A DNA stretch of 64,000 nt, taken from assembly GCA_039621445.1 (NCBI GenBank), contig CP154955.1, forward strand, positions 12,032,960 to 12,096,959, written 5' to 3'. Below the pieces are notes generated by a model. That model had not been told where the DNA came from. It saw only the letters and a list, made by a program, of their open reading frames with translations, and made no database searches. This document shows positions 1 through 22,394 of the stretch, in pieces (the first letter of the stretch is position 1; each line of letters opens with the position of its first letter). Position numbers and translations under genes: made by a program. This stretch comes from Euglena gracilis (Eukaryota; Euglenida; Euglenophyceae; Euglenales).

Positions 1-344
1 ACCCCCCCACCCCGTCTTGCAAACTAGCTACCGACAATTAGTCGCCAACTTCCCCCCCCCCCCCCAGTCTACCGCCATGCGCCCCGAAGGCCGCGCAGCG
101 GCTGAAGGCCGTGCAGCGGCCGAAGGCCGAAGGCCGCTGCAATTCAGAACCTGAAAAGTTCATGATGTTATTTAAAGGTGTAGGGTTAGGGTCAAGTTTT
201 CATTCCTAACTGTCCCATCCCATCCCCTCAACGTCGTTAAATTGGTGTCTGCAGGGGACCCAGCGAACCCAAAGAGGCGCCCAACTAGGGTTAAAAACGT
301 GTTCAGCCCGCCAAATGCCTGCCCTGAAATTCGTGGTCATGAAC

Positions 345-505
345 ACGTTTTCAATGAGGGCATTTGTGGCAATGACACGTTTTCAGTGAAGGCATCCGGG
401 TTCAGGCACGTTTTCAATGAGGGCATTTGTGTCAATGACACGTTTTCAGTGAAGGCATCCGGGTTCAGGCACGTTTTCAGTGAGGGCATCTGTGGCAACC
501 CTGAG
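345..505. repeat. 63-bp tandem repeat, block 1
   Basis: A little over two copies of a unit that begins CACGTTTTCAGTGAGGGC, contains GGCAATGACACGTTTTC and ends CATCCGGGTTCAGG. The same unit recurs at 1432-1577 inside the same inverted-repeat element, so the two blocks are probably subterminal repeats of that element. Confidence 0.85.
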
Positions 506-1088
506 TAAAAAGCAAAAAACACTATCATGAAAAATCGGCGTGTGGTTGCGAGGCCGGGTGGTCCTCAACGAGTGAGGCGGGTCGGGGGCACTCTACAACA
601 CAACAGAAGGCTAGGTTGCCTTGGAGCACAACGAAACAGAGTGGCGGACATCACGGCACACGACACGCTTTACACAAAGAAACCGTGTTTGGGCCGATTT
701 CGAGACTTTAAAAGTCTTAAATCTTCGCCCAAAACACGGTTTCAAACAAGAACAGTGTTTTGGGCCAAGGTTTTAGGGGGGCCCAGGGGCGACCGCGGCG
801 CCTTCGGCGTCGCGGTCCCCGCCCCTGGGCTCCCCCTAAGTCTTGGCCCGAACACAGTTTCTTGACACAAAAGAGCCATACTTTGGCTCTTTTGCCAAAT
901 CTTGGCAATGAAAATGATATGCCAATCATAGACAACTTTGTTCACAGACAACTTTGTTTGTTTGGCGTCACAGACAACTTTGTTCAGCTCCACACAATTT
1001 GGATTTTTGGGAATGGCAACACCACAAAAACCACATTTCTCGGGTTTTGTTTGGCAGTCGGGACACAGCACGAGGCACAGGGGGTTGG

Positions 1089-1380
1089 TCAGGGGACCAC
1101 ACACTGTTCGATGACGCTCGCCTCATCGAACAACAGGCTGGGTTCCAGCTCCCATCCCGTCCAGGCAACAAAGAAAGCATCCAGCTCAGGATAACAGGCT
1201 TGCCGATGTTGACACAGTTTGGCGAACTCCAAACAGTTGGCAACAGCAGCAAGCTCTGCACCTACGGAGCCGGACTTTTTCTTTGTGTTGCCCTGTGCCA
1301 GCAAGGTGCCATGAAGGGGGTCCGTCCTAGGGGGAGGTGGCAAAAGACCATTCACAAAGTTTGCCGTGCGTTTGGCCATA
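1089..1380 (-). pseudogene. Fragment of tyrosine-recombinase-element protein, N-terminal part
   Basis: The minus strand encodes a stretch beginning MAKRTANF and containing DPLHGTLL, a YPELDAFF segment and LLFDEASVIEQC. The protein fragment at 7416-7880 has the same blocks in the same order (MAKRPA, DPLHGALL, YPDLDDFF, LLFDDPSVVQQC), so the two are homologous. Only the N-terminal third is present and no catalytic domain follows. It is a decayed fragment carried inside the 245-1907 element. Confidence 0.6.
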
Positions 1381-1431
1381 TTGGCAAGGCTGCGGGAATA
1401 AAAAAAAAAAGAAAAAAAGGGGGGGGGTGAC

Positions 1432-1577
1432 ACGTTTTCAGTGAGGGCATTTGTGGCAATGACACGTTTTCAGTGAAGGCATCCGGGTTCAGGCACGTTT
1501 TCAGTGAGGGCATTTGTGTCAATGACACGTTTTCAGTGAAGGCATCCGGGTTCAGGCACGTTTTCAGTGAGGGCGCC
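1432..1577. repeat. 63-bp tandem repeat, block 2
   Basis: Same unit and orientation as the block at 345-505, about 2.3 copies, near the other end of the 245-1907 element. Confidence 0.85.
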
Positions 1578-1599
1578 GTTTTTTGGGTCCGAATTTCAC

Positions 1600-1810
1600 A
1601 AATTCGCGTTTTTGACCCCTTGCGTGAATCATGACCACGAATTTCAGGGCAGGCATTTGGCGGGCTCTGAAAACGTTTTTAAACAAATTGTGGCTGAGCC
1701 CAGATTTCAGCCTGAAAACGTGTTCAGGGGCCCCCTTCGGGGGCCCCTGGCTGAACACGTTTTCAGGCTGAAATCTGGGCTCAGCCACAATTTGTGTATA
1801 AAAAACATTC
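1600..1810. repeat. Fold-back around GGGGCCCCCTTCGGGGGCCCC
   Basis: The sequence on either side of a C/G-rich hairpin centre near 1738 is self-complementary. It contains TGAGCCCAGATTTCAG, GAAAACGTGTTCAG and their complements, giving a hairpin of roughly 100 bp. Confidence 0.7.
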
Positions 1811-1929
1811 GGGGACCCGAGCGAGGCGCCGAAGGCGCCGAGCGTCCCCCAATGTGTATTAACCCAAGTTAGGCGCCTCTTTGGGGTAGCTGGTCCCCTG
1901 CAGGCACCACTTTTTCACGCATCAGTCAC

Positions 1930-2075
1930 CGACCCTTCAGCTGGTTGGTGGCAGGCTGGAGGGCCCAGTTGGTGGCAGGCTGGAGGGGCTGACCGGCCAA
2001 TTGGTTGGCCGACCGACGACGCCAATTGGTCGGTTGGCCTAGTTGGCCTAGTCGGTTGGCTAGTCGGTGAGATCT
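1930..2075. repeat. Short degenerate tandem repeats
   Basis: GTTGGTGGCAGGCTGGAGG occurs twice, followed by a run of words built from GGTTGGC, CCAATTGG and GGCCTAGTTGG. No coding signal is seen. Confidence 0.7.
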
Positions 2076-2423
2076 AATGTGCTAATAAGTAAACCGCCGA
2101 CTTTTAAACCCCTCCCTGAAAAAAAACTTCGGATGGGGTGGAGGGGGGAGTTTTCTGCCTCTCGTGAGAGTCATGGCCAGTTTCCCCCCCAGGACCCACC
2201 CAGGGCCCACCGGGGGCGGTACCGACTTCAAAATAACCCGAACTTGTGCTGCAAAATTTCTGCCAAAAAAATGCGGGACCCACCAAGGACACCCCCAGCA
2301 CCACCCCACGACCCCCCCCAGCCCCCTCCACAAACACCCCCCCAGACCCACCCCCCACGACCCCCCCCCGACAGCGTCGTGGGGGGGGAACGGGTCATAA
2401 GTGCATTTCCGGGTGATTTGGAC

Positions 2424-2748
2424 CCTGGGGTGGGCCACCGGCGGCCGCACGATGACCGGGCTGGCCCCCTCGGGCTGGCTGGCGGTGGGGTCAGCTCCGG
2501 GGTCTCCCGGCCGGGGGCGGTCATCTCCACAGCTGTCCACCGCCTCGGGCTCCTCCCGTCTGGTCTTGGGGGCTGGGGGCCTGCTGGGCTTCTTCTCCGG
2601 CTACTTCTTCCGGCGCTTCTTCTTCCGGTCACCCCCCTCCTTCTGGCGCTGCTCCACCTTCTGCAGGCGGCGCTGCTCCTGCCGGACCTTGGTCTGACGG
2701 CGCCGCTCCTCGGCCTCCTTGGCCCTTCGCCCCGCCTCCTCAGCGGCC
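2424..2748 (-). CDS. Internal exon of an unrecognised protein, with in-frame TAG
   Basis: Read on the minus strand after an acceptor (GATTGGCCCAG at 2750-2749), this exon is open in a frame where nearly all codons end in G or C. The first half is a charged helical stretch rich in Glu, Arg, Gln and Lys, containing KEAEERRRQ and VEQRQKEGG and ending in a KKKRRKK block. The second half is a Pro/Asp-rich disordered stretch. A TAG at 2603-2601 splits the two halves, yet the same coding bias and frame resume immediately after it. A GT donor follows at 2423 in phase 0. The exon could belong to a pseudogene, carry a nonsense allele or a base-call error (CAG to TAG), or be read through. I do not recognise the family. 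A basic coiled-coil region of a nucleic-acid-binding or cytoskeletal protein is possible but unproven. Confidence 0.55.
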
Positions 2749-2988
2749 CTGGGCCAATCAAGCAAAAATCCAAAAATAAGCCCCCCCCCCCCAAACAAGA
2801 CCCCCCTGACGGCATGAAGCACCGGAGATGATGAAAACTTTCCCCTTGAAAATTCCCAAAACCCCAATTTCAGACAGAAAATTATTTTCGAGTTCCAAGG
2901 ACATGGTAAAATTTGAACTAAACCAATCTACACATGGCGCAAAGTGCTGAAGGATCATCCATATGCTTCATGCCGAGGGTTTGGCCGA

Positions 2989-3266
2989 CATGGGGAGAGA
3001 GTTAACACTCCCCCAAAATCCGTTGCTAGAAACGGATTTTGGAATCTTTCGGAAACGAAACTTTGGATTTTTTTGACCAACCATAGCACAAAAAAGGAAT
3101 GTTTCATGTTCTCAAAAACATTAAAATTGTTTTTGAGAACCTGAAACATGCCTTTTTTGTGCTATGTTTGGTCAAGAAAATCCAAAAATAAGACCTCCCC
3201 AAAATAAGACCACCCCCTGCAGTTTTCTAGCAACGGATTTTGGGGGAGGTTAACTCTCTCCCCATG
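2989..3266. mobile_element. Long fold-back (snap-back) element, 278 bp
   Basis: The two halves are reverse complements almost end to end. The outer arms read CATGGGGAGAGAGTTAAC and its complement, then CCAAAATCCGTTGCTAG, then a stretch with GACCAACCATAGCACAAAA. The loop near 3120-3127 is only a few bases. The right arm also contains CCAAAATAAGACC words seen next to C-runs elsewhere in the window. Confidence 0.85.
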
Positions 3267-3269
3267 TGC

Positions 3270-4720
3270 AGTAGACCTGATCAAGAAGCTGCTGGAGGAG
3301 CTTCACGCCTGAGAGAGCGTCCAGGTTCATCAATGCACAAGTTGCCCTGGGCCTTGGGGGGTCAGCACGCCTTGGCGAGGGGTCCGGCTGGGGGGGGGGA
3401 GGGGTTTGGCGTGGCGAGGAGGTTCCGGAGGGGGGGGGGGCGTTGCAATCCCCTTTTCAAAATCCCTGAAGGGAAATCCCATGTGGAATGTGAACGGCTG
3501 GAGGATGGCACACAAGCTGCAGGGAATGGGCGGCACATCAAATACAAAAAATGTCCTCGGTCACAAGAATTTCCAGTGCCCCGTTGATAACACCCCACTT
3601 CATCGTTTGAGTCAACTGAAACTTGACCTTCAAACAGCTGCCCTGATTTTTTGAACGCTGATGCGTTGTCATCGACACGGTTGGCAGTACAAAAAGAATG
3701 GAGCAAAAATTGTCAAGTACTGGCAACCGTGACTGGCGACAACACAAAGGTAAACACCCTCTCCTGGGCGAATTCACCAATCAAATTTTTCAGTGGAGGC
3801 GATCAGCAAGGAACTGTTTTTTCATCCCTGAATAATAAAGACACAGACCTCTACGGCTGTTAAATTTGGGACGCGGACAGAATTGTAGAAGTGCCATGCC
3901 CCCCCCTTACTGTTCCCGTCCTGTGGCCCCCTTTTGGGCCCATGATAGGAACAGTAAAGGGGGGAACAGTAAGGGGGGGGGATAGGTTCCCCCCCCCTTA
4001 CTGTTCCCATGGGCCATGAACTTACCAACCGAATTAGACCCAAAAGGCAGCTAAAGTGCCAAAATGAAGTGTTTTTGGTTCACATGCTTGAAAATTGCAC
4101 CTCGACAACGTCCATTTTGGTGATGGTTTTGAGTTTGACAGGAATGAGAGCACCTGAAACAAAAAATTCCTTTTCCTCTCTTTGTTCCAAGAATCCTTCA
4201 GAAAAAGTGCCCTGACACTGTACTGTTCCCGTCCCCTATGGGAACAGTAAGGGGGGGGGAACAGTAAGGGGGGGGGGTCCATGGTAAGTTTCACCATTCC
4301 AACCAAGACATGCATTCAACAAACACTTTTGGTTGAGGTGCCTCCGTCCACAAGGAGGAAGACATCTGAGCCCCTCGGCTTATTTAGCAAAGTGTTTTGA
4401 GTGTCCTGCTGGAGTTGCCGTGTGTATGCACTCAAGTCATGACGAAAAAAGTGTTTGGGAATAGCGTCACCGAAGGCGGCGCGGAAGGCAATGGTGTCAA
4501 GCACCTTGACGGGGGGGGATGCAACATATTCGCCAAAAACAGAAGAATGTTGTTACCTGGTGGCCCATTTTCTGAGAATGCTAATGCAATCTGCCAACGT
4601 TGCCCGCATACCATTGCTTAGCGATTCCCATGGGGGGGGTCACTTTCCACTCTAAAATAAACCAGTCCGACACTTTACAATTCCAAAAAAAATTCCAAGG
4701 CCTGTTGCGCCAGGCCGTTT
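3270..4720 (-). pseudogene. Decayed transposase-like reading frames (possibly hAT/DUF659 type)
   Basis: Several minus-strand open stretches follow one another with frameshifts and C/G-run insertions. The clearest (4504-4316) contains a stretch around FRAAFGDAIPKHF followed by VFLLVDGGTSTKS. This resembles the layout of the DUF659 region of hAT transposases, where a short helical region precedes a hydrophobic-DG strand. Other pieces lie at 4614-4432, 4315-4034 and 3780-3362. The similarity is by eye and weak. No complete reading frame exists. Confidence 0.3.
3897..4290. repeat. Hairpin words CCCCCCTTACTGTTCCC / GGGAACAGTAAGGGGGG
   Basis: A C-run followed by TTACTGTTCCC and its reverse complement occur repeatedly near 3900-4020 and again at 4218-4285, in both orientations. 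This makes several short hairpins. They interrupt the transposase-like relic, so they are probably later insertions. Confidence 0.8.
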
Positions 4721-5980
4721 TTTTTTTTTTTCATTTTTGGGCCTACCCAGTCAGTACGCCAAATATTCCCAACCCAATCAGGTCTTTGGCCACTGGTGCC
4801 AACGTCATCAAAAAGAACTTCTTGAAAGCAGCCATTCTTCTCTGTCTGTCATGGGAGAAGGGCAAAAAAGAGGGGTTGCAATATTTTTGTGATATTTGCG
4901 AGTTATCGCACCCCTTGGCGATATTTTCGATATTTGCGATATTTGCGATATTGTGGGATGTCCAATTACCAGCCTTGGTAGGGGGGGAGGGGGGTCCAAG
5001 ATCTCAAGTCCCTTTAGTCACTGCCACACTCTTCCGATCTGGCTTAGAGAGATCCCACAAACCTTGATTTGTTTCCATCCCTATAGGTAAGGACCCATGG
5101 CAGGCTTCAATTGTGTTTGTGCCTTTGCTCCCAACCCCTTCTGCATGACACTGAGAGAGGCCTTTTTGTTCATGGTCTCTCCCCGTGTACCTTCCTCCAG
5201 TCATGGTGCAGGGCCTTGCACATTTGCAAACGGCTTTTTTTTGGAGAAGGAATCACGGTCAACTCAACTTCAAAGGAGGACACTGTACCTTACTGTCGTA
5301 GAATAACGACCCCCTCCTTTATGATAGTTGTCGGGGCGACAATTAGGGGGGGTACCCAACCAGACTACCTGCCCTCCAAAGCTTCGCTCCAAACTTAATG
5401 GGGGTTTTCGGGACTCGGGGGGGGGGGACACAGGGAGAAGTTATTTGTGACATGTGTGACGTCATGGTGCGACCCACTTTTTGATCAATATTAGGAAGTC
5501 CAACTAGGAATTTTCCATAAAGTTTTTGCAACTTGATTCCTTTAGGACTATTTTGGATTGGAAAAAAATCGGTCGTAAACTGGGATGTGGGGGGACCGGC
5601 GGGAGAAAACCTCAATAACGTGACCCCCCTAAGTGGCCCCCTGGTGACAAAAAGAGGGGGTAACAATTTACATGCCCCCGATAATGCCCCCCCCCCCCCG
5701 ATAGTGTTCCATACCTGCCCTGCCGTTGGGTGGGACACTATCAATTTCACCTTATATGTGCATAGCATGACTTCATTTTTTCAACCCCCCCAATTCAGAG
5801 TTGGTGTTTTTTTAAAGAAAACAAAAAACGTGTTTTTTTGAAAAAAGGAAAAAATGGTTGTTTTTTGAAAATGGACTTTTACAAGGCATTACTGTCTCCT
5901 CCCGTTCTGCCCGGCGCACCTCCAAAAATGTCCAAAAATCTTGTCCCCCATTGTTGGTGTTTTTTTTTATAACTGTGTTA
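4720..5980. other. No gene seen; C/G-run hairpins
   Basis: I see no exon with consistent codon bias here. C/G-run hairpin words occur near 5310-5350 (GACAATTAGGGGGGG) and 5683-5745, where GATAGTGTTCCA and GGGACACTATC face each other. Confidence 0.5.
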
Positions 5981-5984
5981 ACAT

Positions 5985-6112
5985 GCCCGGTGCCTGCCCT
6001 GTAATCTGTGTTAATTAACACGAATTACAGGGCAAGCGCCCTAACACAAAACGCCTGCCCTGTAATCCGTGTTTACCTTAACACTTACAGGGCAGGCACG
6101 TCGTGTTAACCA
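5985..6112. repeat. Dispersed repeat with GCCTGCCCTGTAAT words
   Basis: Shares AACACGAATTACAGGGCA and the complementary CTGCCCTGTAATCCGTG with copies at about 8180-8440 and 13685-13915. It is a short repetitive element with internal inverted repeats. Confidence 0.75.
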
Positions 6113-6479
6113 AATTTATGACAGCCACACCTTTATGCTCTAACCAAAAATCTCCTGAAGGCCAAGCATTGGGAGGCCTTTGGGGGGGACCGTCCAATAC
6201 CTTTGTACATGTCTTCACGAACTACACCAATCCACCAGTGTACAGTTTGTACAATAGTGTACATGTTGCACATGTTGCACATAGAACGCCCCTTGGGGTG
6301 ATGTGGAATGTACATTCCATCCCGCCACTCTCGCCCTTGGGACGTGGGGGGGGCCTGGGGCCAAAGAGCATTAAACTCCTTGGGCGTATGGTCAAGAGGA
6401 CCTCTCCGCCAGGCGCCTTTGGCCCCCCCCCCAAAGTGCCACTCAATAACTTGGCCTTAAGGCCATTCCTCGCCTTCCA

Positions 6480-7880
6480 GAGCAGCGGAAAAAGCAACCC
6501 GTTTGGGAATGTTGTAGAATGAAAGAAAAAGGAAAGCGGCCAAATGACAGTGGTGTGAGGTAGTGCGCATAGTACGCCATCGGGAGAGTTTGCTAACCTC
6601 GTCATTGGTGCGCGGCGGGCAACATCCTTAAACGTCAACTGCCCGGACACCCAGCTGGCCACCCCTCTGAACGTCTCATCCGTAGCACCAGGGCTTCAGG
6701 CAGGAGAAGTAAACCTTGGTGGCACAGAAGAGGAAGTACCCATCCTTTCCTGGGCCAACCTTGTCCACCAATGCCTTTTGTCGGTCAAAGGCACGGACAG
6801 GACAAGTAGCTTCATTACTGAGCAGAGCTGCGTTTGCTTTGTCCATGGTGGCACTGTGATTTTTCATCGTGCCCACACACACGGTCAATGTTCGGAGGCC
6901 CTCGGTGATTGTCCTTTCGGTAAAGGACTCCACTGCCAGGCGCCGCAAAGTTTCATACCGATAGCCAGTGGTGTATGCCAGTACCAGGATGTTGGCCCTC
7001 TGTGCCTCATAGGGAGAGTCCCAATGAACCTCCTCCAACACCTTCCCGAGTTCTTCCTCTAGGAGAATTTCGGAAGGGGGGTTCACAGCAGCACCCAAGG
7101 CCTTCTTACCCCATTCACGAGTAAGTGCCCCTTGGAACAACCTTTGCAATTTTGGAAAACTGGGACGGGACCACTTGAGGATCCGGTGGAGGTTCGGCAG
7201 CCACCCCCTCCCCACCGGGTGGTGGGACCCTTCAGCACGGCAAAATGGGTACCCCCCCCTGGTCAGCCGACCCCCTCGGCACGGCATGCCGAACCATACC
7301 AATGAATTTTCCTTTGGGAAATTCCGGCTGTCTGCCACGGTGGACCCCCCCTGGGGGACTGACCCCCTCGGCACAGCAAAATGGGGACCCCCCCCCTGGT
7401 GGCCGAGGGTCCTCGTCAGACGTGCCGAACCTCCGGTTTCTGTTTCACATAATCGCGAGCCAGAGCGTTTAGGTAGCCACGGAACGTGGATGCTGGTTTG
7501 GCCTCATATTTGAATTTGGAGCCGAACTGTGCCCGGCGCTGATCCGCACACTGTTGGACAACACTCGGGTCGTCAAACAGTAGCATGGGATCCATGAGCC
7601 AGGCACCCCACGCAGTGAAAAAATCATCAAGATCCGGGTACACAGCTTGGTTTTTCCTCGTAGAAATTCCTGAAGGTGTGACAAGGCAGCACGTTCTTGT
7701 GCCTGGGATCCAGATGCTTTTTTGCTCACTGCCGTGGACAACAAAGCACCGTGCAAAGGGTCAAGAGGGGGTGGGTTCTTTTGACCATCTGCATACTGTT
7801 TCAGTGCGGCTACAAAATCATTTGTTTGGGGGGGGTGTGGGAACATGCGATCCATGATGATTGCAGGGCGCTTTGCCATC
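6480..7880 (-). pseudogene. Tyrosine-recombinase transposon protein, frameshifted
   Basis: Reading down the minus strand, an N-terminal part begins MAKRPAIIMD (7879). It continues after a frame change through YPDLDDFF and LLFDDPSVVQQC, then STFRGYLNALARDY, which fits the helical core-binding domain of tyrosine recombinases. After an inserted element (7188-7434) the catalytic domain resumes near 7190 with LAYTTGYRYETLRRL. The TGYR motif matches the box that holds the first catalytic Arg of this family. A further frame change near 6680 leads into TFRGVASWVSGQL. I cannot confirm the C-terminal His-x-x-Arg and Tyr boxes. Frameshifts and the insertion make it non-functional. Crypton-type or DIRS-type elements are the likely sources, and I cannot choose between them. 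Confidence 0.6.
7188..7434. mobile_element. Short inverted-repeat element nested in the recombinase
   Basis: The ends are perfect 12-bp inverted repeats, GGAGGTTCGGCA (7188-7199) and TGCCGAACCTCC (7423-7434). The interior has repeated words CCCCTCGGCAC and CAAAATGGG next to C-runs. The element separates the core-binding and catalytic parts of the recombinase, so it inserted after that gene. GGT flanks both ends, but three bases is weak evidence for a target duplication. Confidence 0.7.
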
Positions 7881-7909
7881 GTTAACGCTTGAGAAGAGCT
7901 GTGGATGAG

Positions 7910-8143
7910 ATACCACCACCCCCCCCCTAATTGACCCCCCCCCTAATTGACCGATCGCCCCGGGGAAAATTTTTTCGACCCCCCCCTAATTGACTACCCG
8001 GGGGGATTCCGTGCTGAAGCACCCCCTAATTGATGGTACCCCCCCCCTAATTGACGGTACCCCCCCCCTAATTGACCCCCCCCCTAATTGACCAAAAGGG
8101 GGGTCCCGTGGAGAGGTCCCACGGTCAATTAGGGGGGGGGGTG
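7910..8143. repeat. Hairpin array of CCCCCCCTAATTGAC and GTCAATTAGGGGGGG
   Basis: At least seven direct copies of a C-run plus TAATTGAC are closed by an inverted copy at about 8122-8143. Related C/G-run words with TAATT occur at 14290-14400, 14870-15165 and near 60000. Confidence 0.85.
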
Positions 8144-8174
8144 GTGGTAAAGTACAAAAAGAAAAGAGTTTGGC

Positions 8175-8445
8175 GGGGGTTAACACGAATTACAGGGCAA
8201 GCGCCTTAACACGAAACGCCTGCGTGTTGACCTTAACACGGATTATAGGGCAGATGTTTTGTGTCAACCAAAATTTCCCAAAAGTGAAAAGAGTTACAAA
8301 AATGGGGGTGGGGGTTATTCATACGGATTACAGGGCAGGTGCCGGGCATTTGTTAACACGGTTATAGTAAAATTGTGGCCTTGACACGATTACACCGTGT
8401 AATCGTGTTAAGGCCACAATTTTCTTACATAAAAAACGGAACAAT
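8175..8445. repeat. Dispersed repeat plus 58-bp palindrome
   Basis: Contains the GAATTACAGGGCAAGCGCC words of the 5985 and 13685 copies. The right end (about 8368-8425) is a near-perfect palindrome in which AATTGTGGCC and GGCCACAATT flank a centre of GTGTAATCGTG and its complement. Confidence 0.8.
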
Positions 8446-8639
8446 GTGTATATTTTTTTTTAGAAAACAACCATTAAAAAAACAGGGGAATTTCGTTGAA
8501 AAAACTCGTTATGAAACACTCAAACCAATACTTCAAATCCCACTAAGTTCAAAAATTGCCAAAAAAATGGTCAAAACCTCCAGAAAAAAATTGCAATTTT
8601 GTGATTTGGTTCGGTTGACTTCTTTGGTTGCTGTGGGGG

Positions 8640-9240
8640 GGGGGGGATGGGCTTGCACCTGACCGGACCCGAACTCAACTACCCTCACCCCCCCATTTGC
8701 CCCCCCCCCTAAGTGAGGGTAGTTCCAAGTTCCGCAAGTTAAAAGCCCACAATTTTTGTCGCCTTTTGGCAGTTAAATAGGGGGTCCAACAGCCCCCCCC
8801 CCCCAATACCTATCATAACCTTCTGATACCCCCCCCACGGGGCCGAAAACTAAACCGAAAAACCAGAAAAGAGCTTTTGACCGTTTTCACTTGGTGGCAG
8901 CCAAAAATTTGACAATCACAAAAGATCACAAAAGTTGGGTGCAAGGTGCAAAGAATGGTATTTTTCCCTCAAAGATTGTAATTTCTCCCCTAATTTCTCC
9001 CCGAGAGGTTGTTTTTCTTCTGCCCAATTTGAGATTTGCAACCCCAAGAGCTCAACATTTGGATCCCCTCCTTTTTCCCTGCCGTTTGAACTTCGTTCTA
9101 GCAAAAGCCTCAAACACGGGTTGGAGCAACCGAAAATTTGGGGGGGGGTGACTTTCAGGCAGATCACCATTTCTTTTGGCCGAAAAAGTGGTTGGGAAAT
9201 TTTCGACCGGGGAAAACTATCAGACGAGACGTGTTTTGGC
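8640..9240. other. Upstream region of PDX2; no exon seen
   Basis: AT-rich sequence with C-runs at 8690-8840. No recognisable promoter element is seen. Euglenid genes generally lack TATA-type signals, so absence is uninformative. Confidence 0.4.
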
Positions 9241-9254
9241 ACACTTTCCCAGTT
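9241..9254 (+). promoter_or_regulatory. Candidate spliced-leader acceptor of PDX2
   Basis: A short pyrimidine-rich stretch ends in AG at 9251-9252, only two bases before the first ATG of PDX2. If the organism is a euglenid, transcripts receive a 5' spliced leader by trans-splicing, and an acceptor this close to the start would give a very short leader. This is inference from position and lineage. Confidence 0.4.
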
Positions 9255-21429
<12,175 letters not shown>

Positions 21430-22390
21430 CCTGCATTGCGGGTTCTTCGCCTCTTGTTATACCTTCTCCCCCTGAATCAACATTTTCCACCTCTTGATGA
21501 GCCACAGGCATCGCCCAAGGGCTGTGCATTCTCGATTCATGAAACTGAAACTGAAGGAAAATCGGGCAAAAACCATAATTTCCCCCCCTTTAAAGGAACC
21601 CTTCCAAATACAAAGGATGGCTTCACTCAGGAAAAATATAAAATCTTTGGGGGGATACAACCCATTTTTTTTCACCAGAAATGCTCCATTTTATTTCTCT
21701 GATCTGGAGGGGAGTGGATGGGTGGGTCCTGACCCCCCACAAGGTGGGGGGTGGGGAAGGGGGGGTGGGGAGGGGAGGTGGAGCAAATATTGGTGTTTTT
21801 TTTAAGAGGTGGAGCAGATTGGGGGTGACCCTGTGTTTTCTCCCCCCTCCAAGTCAAGGACTGAAAAATTTGGACCCCAAAATGGTTCCTTTTAGGAGGT
21901 GGTGCCGACCCCCCTCATCCTTGAAATAAAAACTGGCCGAGCCAGAACAGTATGCAAAAAAGTATCTGCAAACTAGTTTTTTATATAAAAAATGTGCAGA
22001 CAACAATGACAGGAAACAAAAATGATGGGAAACCATCAATTTTTCTCATCATTCTTTCTCCTGTCAATTGCCCCACATCCTTCAATGGGAGTCGCATTCA
22101 GGAATAGTCAAATTCTGCACACAAAAAGATGGGGTATGACATATATGGTCAATTCTGGGTGATTTTTCCATAAAAACCAAAAAAACACACCCAGAAGACC
22201 ATTTTGACCATTTTTTTTTGAAATTTTGAATTGCCTAGTTTGCTTAAATCTTTCTTCACCACTGGGAAAAAAATACCTCCAATTTCTGTGAAAATTTTCC
22301 CATCATTAAATTTCCCATCATTAAATTTTCCAACACCAATAATTGCCCATCAGTTTTTCCCATCATTTTTTTTCTCCGTCATTTTTGTTA
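21430..22390. other. Region downstream of PDX2; nothing identified
   Basis: G-runs (21720-21780) and AT-rich sequence with CCCATCATTAAATTT-type direct repeats at 22300-22395. No exon is recognised. Confidence 0.5.
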
Positions 22391-22394
22391 CCCA

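Larger units (their letters stand above)
245..1907. mobile_element. Inverted-repeat DNA element, about 1.66 kb
   Basis: The left end (from 245, GTGTCTGCAGGGGACC) reappears as its reverse complement at the right end (to 1907, GGTCCCCTGCAGGCAC). The match continues inward with AAAGAGGCGCC and the GGGTTAA region, and a second inverted pair lies at about 296-345 and 1625-1680. Inside are two blocks of a 63-bp tandem repeat and a minus-strand fragment related to the recombinase at 6480-7880. I infer a non-autonomous relative of a tyrosine-recombinase element. No clear target duplication is visible. Confidence 0.65.

Noticed and set aside
345-1577. CRISPR-like array of repeats
   Set aside because: Only a few 63-bp contiguous repeats without unique spacers, inside a eukaryotic inverted-repeat element.
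2067-2831. A 254-codon plus-strand frame rich in Leu and Pro
   Set aside because: It is the shadow of the minus-strand exon 2748-2424, which has the coding bias and splice signals.
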